NCBI RefSeq assembly: GCF_015352445.1
Contig: NZ_JADKPO010000009.1
Span: 1 to 64,000, forward strand
Length of the DNA stretch: 64,000 nucleotides
Origin: Nocardioides agariphilus
GTDB lineage: Bacteria > Actinomycetota > Actinomycetes > Propionibacteriales > Nocardioidaceae
Direction of reading: 5' to 3'
The notes under the pieces were generated by a model that saw nothing but the letters and a program-made list of their open reading frames with translations, was not told the DNA's origin and did not search any database. Position numbers and translations under genes: made by a program. Shown here piece after piece: positions 1 through 6,879 of the stretch; within the stretch, counting starts at the first letter, position 1, and each line of letters opens with the position of its first letter.

Positions 1-42
1 ACCAACCAGGAGGTGGCCAAGCCCGAACTCATGACGGCATGA
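1..42 (+). CDS. possible C-terminal tail of a gene entering from the left edge
   Basis: Frame 1 is open from the first base and ends with TGA at 40-42, giving a 13-residue tail ending in LMTA. Nothing in it is recognisable and it could be non-coding. It is listed only because the downstream reading frame starts shortly after it, as expected for two genes in the same direction. Confidence 0.2.
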   Translation, partial: TNQEVAKPELMTA

Positions 43-63
43 TCAACTCACTGACCCCGCACG

Positions 64-873
64 GTGTCGAGAAACTCCACCACTCAGCGGGACGTCACCC
101 GGGCTGTCGACGAGCGGGAAGTAGAACTCCTCCAGCGGATCACGGGCGTTATGTCGGAGCGGGACACACGCCCGCCTCGCGGGTACCTGTCTGTCCTTCA
201 GATGGCCTGCGATGCCGACGGTCTGGAACTTGATGAAGGGCAAGTCGAGCGTCTATGGCGAGCTGCTAGCGGCTCAGCGCATGGCATGTTCTGGCCGACA
301 CTCGAGCTCCAACACCTAATTGAGTTGGAGGACGAAGCCGGGGTGGTTCAGACGGTCCGGATGCCTGACGCAGATGGCATGACGGAAGTTCTACGCGCCG
401 CCTACAAGATGACGCAGCATGCGGTGCTGCAGTACGCCAACTACGCAGGCGCAGACGTCCACGGTCTGATTGCCGATGCCATGGAATGGCTGATCGAACG
501 CGTGCCGCTCAAAGCGGACGCAGACCCCACCGTGATCGGCCAGCTCAGGACAGCCGGGGGCTGGAATGCACCAGACGGAGTAGCGACGGCAGTGGCCGCC
601 ACGCGGCGGTTTGACGCGGACGCTCAGGATCGAGCTCTCCGGTGCACCACGACCACGTCGTCCCCGTCCTCCGCGACCACCTCGAAGCCCGGCGGCACTT
701 GCTGGCGGGCTAGCAACGTGACGAAGGCTCCTCTTGGCGCCAGCCACGAGTCGGCATCGGCAAGCACGGCGCGCAGCGGGTCGAGGCCGTCGGGGCCGCC
801 GTCCACCGAGAGGTCGGGCTCGTGCGCGCGGAAGTCGTGGTGGATGTCGGAGAGGTTCCCTGTGGGGACGTGA
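64..873 (+). CDS. unrecognised accessory protein, C-terminus probably not native
   Basis: I do not recognise this protein. The first ~185 codons (GTG start at 64) read like real coding sequence: charged, helical, with a segment AAYKMTQHAVLQYANYAGAD and a following WLIERVPLK. From about position 624 the frame runs antisense through the methyltransferase gene encoded on the other strand and becomes a low-complexity Ser/Thr/Arg string typical of a shadow frame. Either the native stop was lost, for example by deletion at a junction near 620, or the true gene is a truncated remnant. Base composition of the first half is noticeably less GC-rich than its neighbours, which fits acquired DNA. The annotated end at 873 is simply the first stop in frame. 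Confidence 0.4.
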   Translation: MSRNSTTQRDVTRAVDEREVELLQRITGVMSERDTRPPRGYLSVLQMACDADGLELDEGQVERLWRAASGSAHGMFWPTLELQHLIELEDEAGVVQTVRMPDADGMTEVLRAAYKMTQHAVLQYANYAGADVHGLIADAMEWLIERVPLKADADPTVIGQLRTAGGWNAPDGVATAVAATRRFDADAQDRALRCTTTTSSPSSATTSKPGGTCWRASNVTKAPLGASHESASASTARSGSRPSGPPSTERSGSCARKSWWMSERFPVGT

Positions 874-1364
874 GGCAGGTAGGCGACCGCGAGGTCGACG
901 CGGCCTCGCAGCGACGTGGGCAGACCGGACCACCAGGAGCCGTGGTGCACGTGGAAGCCGCCGGTGCGGCGGGCGCACTGCAGAGCGGCTTCGTCGACGT
1001 CGACGCCGTGGACCTCCGCAGACGGCAGCAGAGAAGCGAGCGACGCGGCCAGGGCCCCGGCGCCGCAGCCGAGGTCGACGACGACTCGCGCGTCCGGCTT
1101 CAGGGCGACCGCGGGTTCGAGGAGAGCTTCAGCTCGTCGGCGGGGCACGAAGACGCCGGGCGCGAGGGCGACGCGGACGGGACCGAACTGAGCCCAGCCG
1201 ACCACCTGCTCCAGCGGGCGTCCTGACGAGCGGTCCGTGACAGCGCCGGCGCGCAACGAGGGCTCGTCGTAGGTCTCCCAGATCGCGGTGGCTTCGTCCT
1301 CGGCGTAGACGCAGCCGGCGGCGCGGAGCGCGAGCACGGCCTCGTCGAACGTCACGCCGCTCAT
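624..1364 (-). CDS. PrmC/HemK-related protein-(glutamine-N5) methyltransferase-like protein
   Basis: 246-residue SAM-dependent methyltransferase. Motif I is VVDLGCGAGALA (about residues 95-106), followed by an acidic strand end at VDVDEA (121-126) and a PrmC-like tail segment with DGGPDGLDPL (188-197). These features place it near the HemK/PrmC family, which methylates the GGQ glutamine of release factors. The NPPY motif that binds the target glutamine is not intact: the corresponding stretch reads AYLPHVP (161-167). That suggests a paralog with another substrate rather than the housekeeping PrmC. ATG at 1364 was chosen because upstream in-frame codons run antisense into the next gene. It is divergent from the PLP enzyme that starts at 1399. 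Confidence 0.8.
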   Translation of the reverse strand: MSGVTFDEAVLALRAAGCVYAEDEATAIWETYDEPSLRAGAVTDRSSGRPLEQVVGWAQFGPVRVALAPGVFVPRRRAEALLEPAVALKPDARVVVDLGCGAGALAASLASLLPSAEVHGVDVDEAALQCARRTGGFHVHHGSWWSGLPTSLRGRVDLAVAYLPHVPTGNLSDIHHDFRAHEPDLSVDGGPDGLDPLRAVLADADSWLAPRGAFVTLLARQQVPPGFEVVAEDGDDVVVVHRRARS

Positions 1365-1398
1365 TGTCGGGGACGGCAAGCCTGGCAGGATCCGCAGC

Positions 1399-2592
1399 AT
1401 GTACGACGTCCAGGCACTGCGGTCGCACTTCCCGAGCCTCGCCGGCGGCACGGCGTACTTCGACGGGCCGGGAGGTACGCAGACGCCCGACGTGGTGGGT
1501 GAGGCCATGCGGCACGCCATCACGCAGCCGCTGTCCAACCGCGGCCGCCTGACGCCCGCCGAGCGTAACGCCGACGACATCGTGCTGGGTGCTCGCGCCG
1601 CGATGGCCGACCTGCTCGGTGGTGTGCCCGAGGGCGTCGTGTTCGGGCGCAGCATGACCCAGCTGACCTTCGACATCTCGCGGGCCCTGGCCAAGGACTG
1701 GGAGCCGGGCGACGAGATCGTGGTCAGCAAGCTGGACCACGACGCCAACGTGCGGCCCTGGGTGATCGCTGCCGAGAGCGTCGGCGTGACCGTGAGGTGG
1801 GCGGAGTTCGACCCCGAGTCGGGCGAGCTCGACCCATCAGCCGTCATCGACCTGCTCACCGACGACACGCGACTGGTCGCGGTGACGGCCGCCTCCAACC
1901 TGATCGGCACCCGCCCCGACATCCCGGCGATCGCCGCGGGTGTGCGTGAGGCCGGAGCGCTGCTCTACGTCGACGGTGTGCACCACACGGCGCACGTCGC
2001 CACCGACGTCGGCGAGCTGGGCGCCGACTTCTACGCCTGCTCGCCCTACAAGTTCCTCGGTCCCCACTGCGGCGTCCTCGTCGCCTCGCCCGACCTGCTC
2101 GAAGGACTCGACCCCGACAAGCTGGTGCCGGCGACCAACCAGGTGCCGGAGCGCTTCGAGCTCGGCACGCTGCCCTACGAGCTGATGGCCGGCACGACGG
2201 CTGCCGTCGACTTCCTGGCCTCGCTCGGTGACGGCGGTGACCGGCGGTCTCGGCTGCGCGCCGCGTTCACGTCGATCGAGGCCTACGAGGACGGGTTGCG
2301 CGATCGCCTGGAGGACGGTCTCTCCCGGCTACCGGTCGTGGTCCACTCGCGGGCGGGCCGTCGTACGCCGACAGTGCTGCTCACCTTCCCCGGTGTAGAC
2401 GCCGCCGACGTCTCGGTCGCGCTCGCCGAGAGCGACATCAACGCACCAGCGAGCAACTTCTATGCCTGGGAGCCCTCTCATCACCTCGGCCTGGGTGCCG
2501 ACGGGGGTCTGCGGGTCGGCCTCGCGCCGTACTCGACCGAGGACGACGTCGACCGCCTGCTGACCGCACTGGGGTCGCTCCTGGGGTCGTAG
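1399..2592 (+). CDS. cysteine desulfurase-like aminotransferase class V protein
   Basis: 397-residue fold-type I PLP enzyme of the desulfurase-like branch (VC1184-type). The N-terminal FDGPGGTQTP, the cofactor-contacting DGVHHTAH (192-199; Asp192, His195/196) and the Schiff-base lysine in SPYKFLGPH (Lys218) are clear. SufS/IscS enzymes need a cysteine near the C-terminus after a conserved Arg-x-Gly; here that segment reads RVGLAPYST with no cysteine, so desulfurase activity through a persulfide is unlikely. The substrate is unknown. It lies alone, divergent from the methyltransferase, and is followed by a secreted-protein gene 62 bp downstream. Confidence 0.85.
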   Translation: MYDVQALRSHFPSLAGGTAYFDGPGGTQTPDVVGEAMRHAITQPLSNRGRLTPAERNADDIVLGARAAMADLLGGVPEGVVFGRSMTQLTFDISRALAKDWEPGDEIVVSKLDHDANVRPWVIAAESVGVTVRWAEFDPESGELDPSAVIDLLTDDTRLVAVTAASNLIGTRPDIPAIAAGVREAGALLYVDGVHHTAHVATDVGELGADFYACSPYKFLGPHCGVLVASPDLLEGLDPDKLVPATNQVPERFELGTLPYELMAGTTAAVDFLASLGDGGDRRSRLRAAFTSIEAYEDGLRDRLEDGLSRLPVVVHSRAGRRTPTVLLTFPGVDAADVSVALAESDINAPASNFYAWEPSHHLGLGADGGLRVGLAPYSTEDDVDRLLTALGSLLGS

Positions 2593-2654
2593 CCCCGGTT
2601 TCCTCAGGTCCTCCGTAGTTTCGGGCGACGTGGCATCGACGCGACCGTTGAGGC

Positions 2655-3203
2655 ATGAAGCTCCCACTCTCACAACCGCACACCCGCCTGGGTGCTGCCG
2701 CCGCTCTCGCAGTCATCGCCATGGCGGCTCCGGCCTACGCCGGTCCGTCCTCGCCGGGCGCGCCCGGAGTCATCGCCCCACCCGCCGGGCACAAGGTGTT
2801 CCTGGTCGCACACGCGGAGGGCGTCCAGATCTACACCTGCAACGCGGCCACCAGCGCCTGGGCGCTGCAGGCACCGCGTGCCCAGCTCTACGCGCAGAAC
2901 GGCAAGACCCTGGGCAGCCACTACCTCGGTCCGACCTGGGTCGCCAACGACGGCAGCTACGTCGTCGGTCGACGCGTGGCGGGCGTCAACGTCGACCCGT
3001 CGGCGATCGACTGGCTGCTCCTGGAGAAGGACGCCTCGGGCCCGGGCGCCGGTGGTGATCGCCTGACCGGCACGACGTACGTCCAGCGGGTCAACACCGT
3101 CGGCGGCCGCGCACCCGCTGCATCGCAGTGCCACGTGCCCGGCGAGACCGCCGAGGTGGAGTACTCCGCCGACTACTACTTCTGGAAGAGGAGCGGATCA
3201 TGA
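2655..3203 (+). CDS. secreted DUF3455 family protein
   Basis: 182 residues. The first ~29 residues form a Sec signal peptide: basic start, hydrophobic core AAALAVIAMAAPA and a likely cleavage after AYA. The mature part begins with the DUF3455 signature PPAGHKVFLVAHAEGVQIYTC and has a second cysteine near the C-terminus (SQCHVPG), allowing one disulfide. DUF3455 proteins have no assigned function; they are usually extracytoplasmic. The stop TGA overlaps an ATG of a 37-codon frame (ATGA at 3200-3203), so a translationally coupled small protein may follow. Confidence 0.85.
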   Translation: MKLPLSQPHTRLGAAAALAVIAMAAPAYAGPSSPGAPGVIAPPAGHKVFLVAHAEGVQIYTCNAATSAWALQAPRAQLYAQNGKTLGSHYLGPTWVANDGSYVVGRRVAGVNVDPSAIDWLLLEKDASGPGAGGDRLTGTTYVQRVNTVGGRAPAASQCHVPGETAEVEYSADYYFWKRSGS

Positions 3204-3313
3204 GGAACAGGCTCAAGCGCTGCCGCGAGGTCGTGACGTCGCCCTGGGATCGGATCCCGTCGCGGGTGTACGTCGACTACGGCCTCTCGCCGCTGTCCAC
3301 GAAGTTCTCCTAG
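3200..3313 (+). CDS. possible 37-aa basic small protein coupled to the DUF3455 gene
   Basis: The ATG at 3200 overlaps the stop of the preceding gene in an ATGA arrangement. The peptide is basic at the N-terminus (MRNRLKRCREVV) and aromatic toward the end (YVDYGLSPLSTKFS). GAGG lies 9-12 bases before the start. I recognise no family. The alternative is that this is just downstream sequence before the convergent NlpC/P60 gene, which ends only 5 bases further on. Confidence 0.3.
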   Translation: MRNRLKRCREVVTSPWDRIPSRVYVDYGLSPLSTKFS

Positions 3314-3318
3314 CTTCG

Positions 3319-4041
3319 CTAGTGACCCAGGTCGAAACGGCCGGCCGCCACCAGGTGCGCTCGGCGCTCGTCGTCGAGGTCCTCGTCGACGATCCGGCCC
3401 GAGCCGTCGCGCTCGGGGGCGTGCAGCATCCGACCCTCGGCCGCGACGAACCCCACGTGGTAGATCCGGCCGTCGTCGCGGGCGAAGAAGTAGAGGTCGC
3501 CCGGCTCCTCGGTCCCGAGCGGCACGGGGGTGACCGCACGGGCCTGGTCGGGGGAGTCGCGTGGCACCACGACGCCCGCCTGCCGATAGCAGTAGTGCAC
3601 GAGGCCCGAGCAGTCGAAGCCCGCAGGGCTGGTGCCGCCCCACAGGTAGGTGAGGCCCTGGAAGCGCTCGGCGTAGGCCGCCACCGCGATGCGGTCGGCC
3701 GGCACGTGAGCGGGCGGGACGTCGGGATCGTCGTCGTCTGCCTCGCGCAGGTGCGCGAGCCGGACCCAGCCCCGGTAGCCGTCCTGGCCGAGGACCGGCT
3801 GCCACGGCGCCACCACCTCGCACCAGCCGTCCCGCTGCTGGTCCACGATGACCGGCTCGCCCCCGAGGAGCTGGGTGAGCGTCCGACCGTGCAGCCCGAG
3901 GCGGTCCCCGGGCGTCAGGCCTGACAGCCAGGCAGCGACATCGGGTACGTCGGCAGCGGCTGCCGCGTCGAGGTCGCGAGGAGCCTCGGGAGAGGCCCAC
4001 ATCGTGGCCACAGGTACGCCGACGCGCAGGACGTCGCTCAT
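3319..4041 (-). CDS. NlpC/P60 family peptidase with SH3-like N-terminus (YkfC-like)
   Basis: 240 residues. The N-terminal half (to ~105) resembles bacterial SH3-type segments (VADVAAW..., DGWCEVVAPW, GYRGWVRLAHL). The C-terminal half is an NlpC/P60 papain-like domain with the catalytic Cys144 in GFDCSGLVHY, His195 in IYHVGFV and a third polar residue, His207, in MLHAP. Such enzymes cleave gamma-D-glutamyl-diaminoacid bonds in murein peptides. No signal peptide is visible, so it probably works in the cytoplasm on imported peptides, like YkfC of Bacillus. Its ATG overlaps the stop of the upstream epimerase (ATGA, 4038-4041), so the two are co-translated. Confidence 0.88.
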   Translation of the reverse strand: MSDVLRVGVPVATMWASPEAPRDLDAAAAADVPDVAAWLSGLTPGDRLGLHGRTLTQLLGGEPVIVDQQRDGWCEVVAPWQPVLGQDGYRGWVRLAHLREADDDDPDVPPAHVPADRIAVAAYAERFQGLTYLWGGTSPAGFDCSGLVHYCYRQAGVVVPRDSPDQARAVTPVPLGTEEPGDLYFFARDDGRIYHVGFVAAEGRMLHAPERDGSGRIVDEDLDDERRAHLVAAGRFDLGH

Positions 4042-5117
4042 CCGCTGAGACCCTCGATGCCCAGGCCTGCCGCATCGGGCAGCACGATGAACCCGCCGTC
4101 GTACGACGCGCCGCCGACCACGGGCGACTCCCTCGCCCACCAGAAGGCGTCGAGATCGCTGACCTGCGTGGTGCCGACTGCCGCCACCAGTGCCGCCGCA
4201 GCACCGACGCCGATCGGCCCCTCCATCATGGAGCCGACGATGGTGCCCATCCCTGCGGCGCGGGCCTGCTCGAGCAGTTGGCGCGCGACGCCGAGACCAC
4301 CGCACTTGGCGAGCTTGACGTTGACCAGGTCGGCAGCCCGGCGGTCGATGATCGCCCGGAGGTCGCGCAGCGAGAAGACCGACTCGTCGGCCATCACCGA
4401 GGTCTCGACGGCAGCAGTCACCTCGGCGAGGCCGTCGATGTCATAGCGCTCCACGGGTTGCTCGACGAACTCGACGCCGAGACCGGCGTCCTCCAGGGCC
4501 CGGATCACCCGGATCGCCTCGTCAGGAGTCCAGCCCTGGTTGGCATCGACCCGGATCGCCGCCTGCGGAGCGGCTTCGCGAACGGCGCGTACGCGCGCCA
4601 CATCGGTCGTCGCATCGGTGCCCACCTTGAGCTTGAGGACCGTGAAGCCCTCGGCGAAGCGCTTGGCCGCGGCCGCTCCCAGCTCGTCGGGCTCGCCGGC
4701 GGAGAGCGTGACGTCGGTCGCGATCCTGTTGGTGCCGGCCTCGCCGCCGAGCAGCTGCACGAGTGTCAGGCCGCCACACCTGGCGGCCAGGTCGTGGAGC
4801 GCGACGTCCATCGCCGCCTTGGCCCCGAAGTTGCCGACGACGGCGTCTTGCACCTCTCGCGTGAGGTCCTCCAGGTCATCGACCGACCGTCCGACCACGA
4901 CGTCTGCGAGCGGTCCGCTGAGGCAGGCCTCCGCGCCGGCCAACGACTCACCCGTGACCCGCCAGACCTGCGGTGCCTCGCCGTACCCAGGGCGACCGTC
5001 GTCGTCCAGGACCTCGACCACCGTCGTCTCCAGGTGCTCGGTGCGCCTGAGCGCTGTGACGAACGGCGTGTGCAGCGGGGCCGTCAGCCGGTGACAGCGG
5101 ACCTCGGTGATGGTCAT
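4038..5117 (-). CDS. L-Ala-D/L-Glu epimerase-like enolase superfamily enzyme (YkfB-like)
   Basis: 359 residues, muconate-lactonising subgroup of the enolase superfamily. The catalytic lysines are in VLKLKVG (Lys162, Lys164), metal ligands are Asp191 (RVDANQGW), Glu219 (EFVEQP) and Asp244 (MADES), and the second-face base is Lys268 (VNVKLAK). In Bacillus the pairing YkfB (epimerase) and YkfC (NlpC/P60 peptidase) converts murein tripeptide into L-Ala-L-Glu for growth; the overlap with the peptidase here argues for the same job. Muconate or o-succinylbenzoate chemistry is the alternative, but no such pathway genes are adjacent. A TACGCT -10 box ends 9 bases before the start. Confidence 0.85.
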   Translation of the reverse strand: MTITEVRCHRLTAPLHTPFVTALRRTEHLETTVVEVLDDDGRPGYGEAPQVWRVTGESLAGAEACLSGPLADVVVGRSVDDLEDLTREVQDAVVGNFGAKAAMDVALHDLAARCGGLTLVQLLGGEAGTNRIATDVTLSAGEPDELGAAAAKRFAEGFTVLKLKVGTDATTDVARVRAVREAAPQAAIRVDANQGWTPDEAIRVIRALEDAGLGVEFVEQPVERYDIDGLAEVTAAVETSVMADESVFSLRDLRAIIDRRAADLVNVKLAKCGGLGVARQLLEQARAAGMGTIVGSMMEGPIGVGAAAALVAAVGTTQVSDLDAFWWARESPVVGGASYDGGFIVLPDAAGLGIEGLSG

Positions 5118-5125
5118 CGCCGTCC

Positions 5126-5131
5126 AGCGTA
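5126..5131 (-). promoter_or_regulatory. -10 box, short-leader promoter of the epimerase gene
   Basis: TACGCT on the minus strand, 8 bases upstream of the ATG at 5117. The spacing implies that transcription starts at or next to the start codon (leaderless mRNA). No clear -35 is seen. Confidence 0.45.
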
Positions 5132-5147
5132 GGGCCGTTCCTCACCG

Positions 5148-5183
5148 CTGGTTGAGGAGGTTGCGCAGCAACCGTCTCGAAAC
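5148..5183. repeat. dispersed REP-like element, variant 1 (GGTTGC-GCA-GCAACC core)
   Basis: One copy reads CTGGTTGAGGA, then a perfect 6-bp hairpin GGTTGCGCAGCAACC (5159-5173), then GTCTCGAAACC. It lies in inverted orientation to the tandem array that follows 22 bases later, and its outer arms match the arms of that array. Confidence 0.8.
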
Positions 5184-5205
5184 CATGGTGGTCGGCGTGG
5201 TCTGG

Positions 5206-5637
5206 TTTCGAGACAGGCGCTAGCGCGCCTTCCTCAACCAGCGGGTTTCGTGACAGGCGTTGGCGCGCCTTCTGCAACCAGCGGGTTTCGAGACAGGTGC
5301 TAGCGCGCCTTCTTCAACCAGCGGGTTTCGAGACAGGGGTTGGCGCGCCTTCCTCAACCGGCGGGTTGCGTGACAGGGGTTGGCGCGCGTTCTTCAAGCG
5401 GCGGGTTGCGTGACAGGGGTTGGCGCGCCTTCTTCAACCGGCGGGTTGCGTGACAGAGGTTGGCGCGCCTTCTTCAACCGGCGGGTTGCGTGACAGGCGC
5501 TCGCGTGCCTTCCTCAACCGGCGGGTTGCGTGACAGGCGTTAGCGTGCCTTCCTCAACCGGCGGGTTTCGTGACAGGCGTTAGCGTGCCTTCCTCAACCA
5601 GCGGGTTTCGAGACAGGCGACTTCCTCAACCAGCGGG
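5206..5637. repeat. tandem array of a 40-bp REP-like unit (10 full units plus one 32-bp unit)
   Basis: Ten 40-bp units (5206-5605) and a shortened unit (5606-5637) of the form TTTCGAGACAGGCG...GCGCGCCTTCCTCAACCAGCGGG. The first unit has the hairpin AGGCGCTAGCGCGCCT; later units drift (TTGCG for TTTCG, CCGG for CCAG) and several lose perfect pairing. The array fills the whole 520-bp gap between the epimerase promoter and the stop codon of the HIT gene, which it abuts. No gene lies in this gap. There are no unique spacers, so it is not a CRISPR array. Confidence 0.9.
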
Positions 5638-5638
5638 C

Positions 5639-6019
5639 TCACCAGGCGTTCTCGTCGCCCTTGAGGTGGGCGCGGATCCCCTGTCCCGCAAGGGGTTCCC
5701 GGGCGAACCGGGGGATCACGTGGAGATGGGCGTGGAAGACCTGCTGGCCGGCGACTGCGCCGCAGTTCCAGCCGAGGTTGTACCCCGCGGGCTGGTGCTC
5801 GGCATCCAGCCAGGCCTTGGCCTCGGCCAGCATCGCGAACGTCGCCGCGATCTCGTCGGCCGTCAGGTCGAACACGGTCTCGGCGTGACGGACCGGCACG
5901 ATGATCCCCGAGTGCTTGAGCGCTCCCTGCCAGCGTTCGTCGTCGAGGTACATCACCAGGTCGTCGGCGAACCGCACCACCTGCTGGGCTTCGAGTGGTG
6001 GGCAGTAGGGGCAGGGCAC
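5639..6019 (-). CDS. HIT family hydrolase
   Basis: 126 residues with the histidine-triad motif HAHLH at 96-100 preceded by QQVF, the HIT signature. Members hydrolyse nucleoside phosphoramidates or dinucleoside polyphosphates. The N-terminus CPYCPP looks like a partial zinc-binding pair (Cys3, Cys6) seen in some actinobacterial HIT proteins. GTG start at 6019; the gene is divergent from the purine nucleoside phosphorylase at 6057, leaving only 37 bp for both promoters. Its stop codon touches the end of the 40-bp repeat array. Confidence 0.88.
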   Translation of the reverse strand: MPCPYCPPLEAQQVVRFADDLVMYLDDERWQGALKHSGIIVPVRHAETVFDLTADEIAATFAMLAEAKAWLDAEHQPAGYNLGWNCGAVAGQQVFHAHLHVIPRFAREPLAGQGIRAHLKGDENAW

Positions 6020-6056
6020 GCGTCAAGAGTGCCAAAGGCGGTGGGAAGGTGGGCGC

Positions 6057-6875
6057 GTGCGGACACCCGACGGGTACGACGAGGCGCACGCCGCCGCGGC
6101 CGTGCTCGCGCAGCTCACGGGGGCTGAGCGACACGACGCGCTCGTCGTCCTGGGATCGGGCTGGGGGCCGGCGGCCGAGGCGTTCGGCGAATCCCAAGCC
6201 AGCTTCGCGATGACGGAACTGCCGGGGTTCCACGCGCCCGTCGCCGAGGGTCACCGCGGAGAGGTGCGGTCGGTGGAGGTCGGTGACCACCGCGTCCTGC
6301 TGTACCTCGGTCGCACGCATCTCTACGAGGGGCATGGACCCGCGGTGGTCGCGCACCCGGTCCGCACGGCCGCCGCCGCCGGCGTACGCCTGGCGGTGCT
6401 GACGAACGCCAACGGCAGCCTGCGCGATGACGTCGCGCTGGGCGAGGCGCTGCTCATCAGCGACCACCTCAACCTTGCCCAGCTCAGCGGTGAGGGCAGT
6501 CCCCTGCAGGGGCCGAGGTTCGTGGACCTCACCGACGCCTGGTCGCCACGACTGCGGGCGATCGCCCGGGACGAACAGCCCGGACTCGTGGAGGGCGTCT
6601 ACGCGCTGCTGCGTGGTCCGCACTACGAGACCTGGGCCGAGGCCGGGTGGCTGCGCCGGATCGGTGCGGACCTGGTCGGCATGTCGACGGTGTGTGAGGC
6701 GATCGCGGCGCGAGAGTGGGACGTGGAGCTGGCCGGGCTCTCCACCGTGACCGCGATCGAGGGGGCCCCGAGCGGGATCGACCCCGCCGAGGTCGTGGCG
6801 GTTGCGGAGACCACGGCAGGAAGGCTCGGCCCGCTCCTGGTACGACTGGTCCAGCGGGGACTAGACGAGAGGTGA
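6057..6875 (+). CDS. purine-nucleoside phosphorylase (trimeric type)
   Basis: 272 residues. It cleaves purine nucleosides with phosphate to base plus (deoxy)ribose-1-phosphate. Family features: phosphate-binding LGSGWG (32-37), the RTHLYEGH loop, LTNANGSL, and LRGPHYET near the base pocket, ending with GMSTVCEAIAA as in the trimeric PNPs of actinobacteria. GTG start. The NCS1 permease gene begins 4 bases after its stop, so the two form an operon for salvage of a purine or pyrimidine base or nucleoside. Confidence 0.9.
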   Translation: MRTPDGYDEAHAAAAVLAQLTGAERHDALVVLGSGWGPAAEAFGESQASFAMTELPGFHAPVAEGHRGEVRSVEVGDHRVLLYLGRTHLYEGHGPAVVAHPVRTAAAAGVRLAVLTNANGSLRDDVALGEALLISDHLNLAQLSGEGSPLQGPRFVDLTDAWSPRLRAIARDEQPGLVEGVYALLRGPHYETWAEAGWLRRIGADLVGMSTVCEAIAAREWDVELAGLSTVTAIEGAPSGIDPAEVVAVAETTAGRLGPLLVRLVQRGLDER

Positions 6876-6879
6876 GCCG

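Noticed and set aside
5206-5637. Tandem repeats resembling a CRISPR array
   Set aside because: Units are contiguous 40-bp repeats without unique spacers, no leader and no cas genes.
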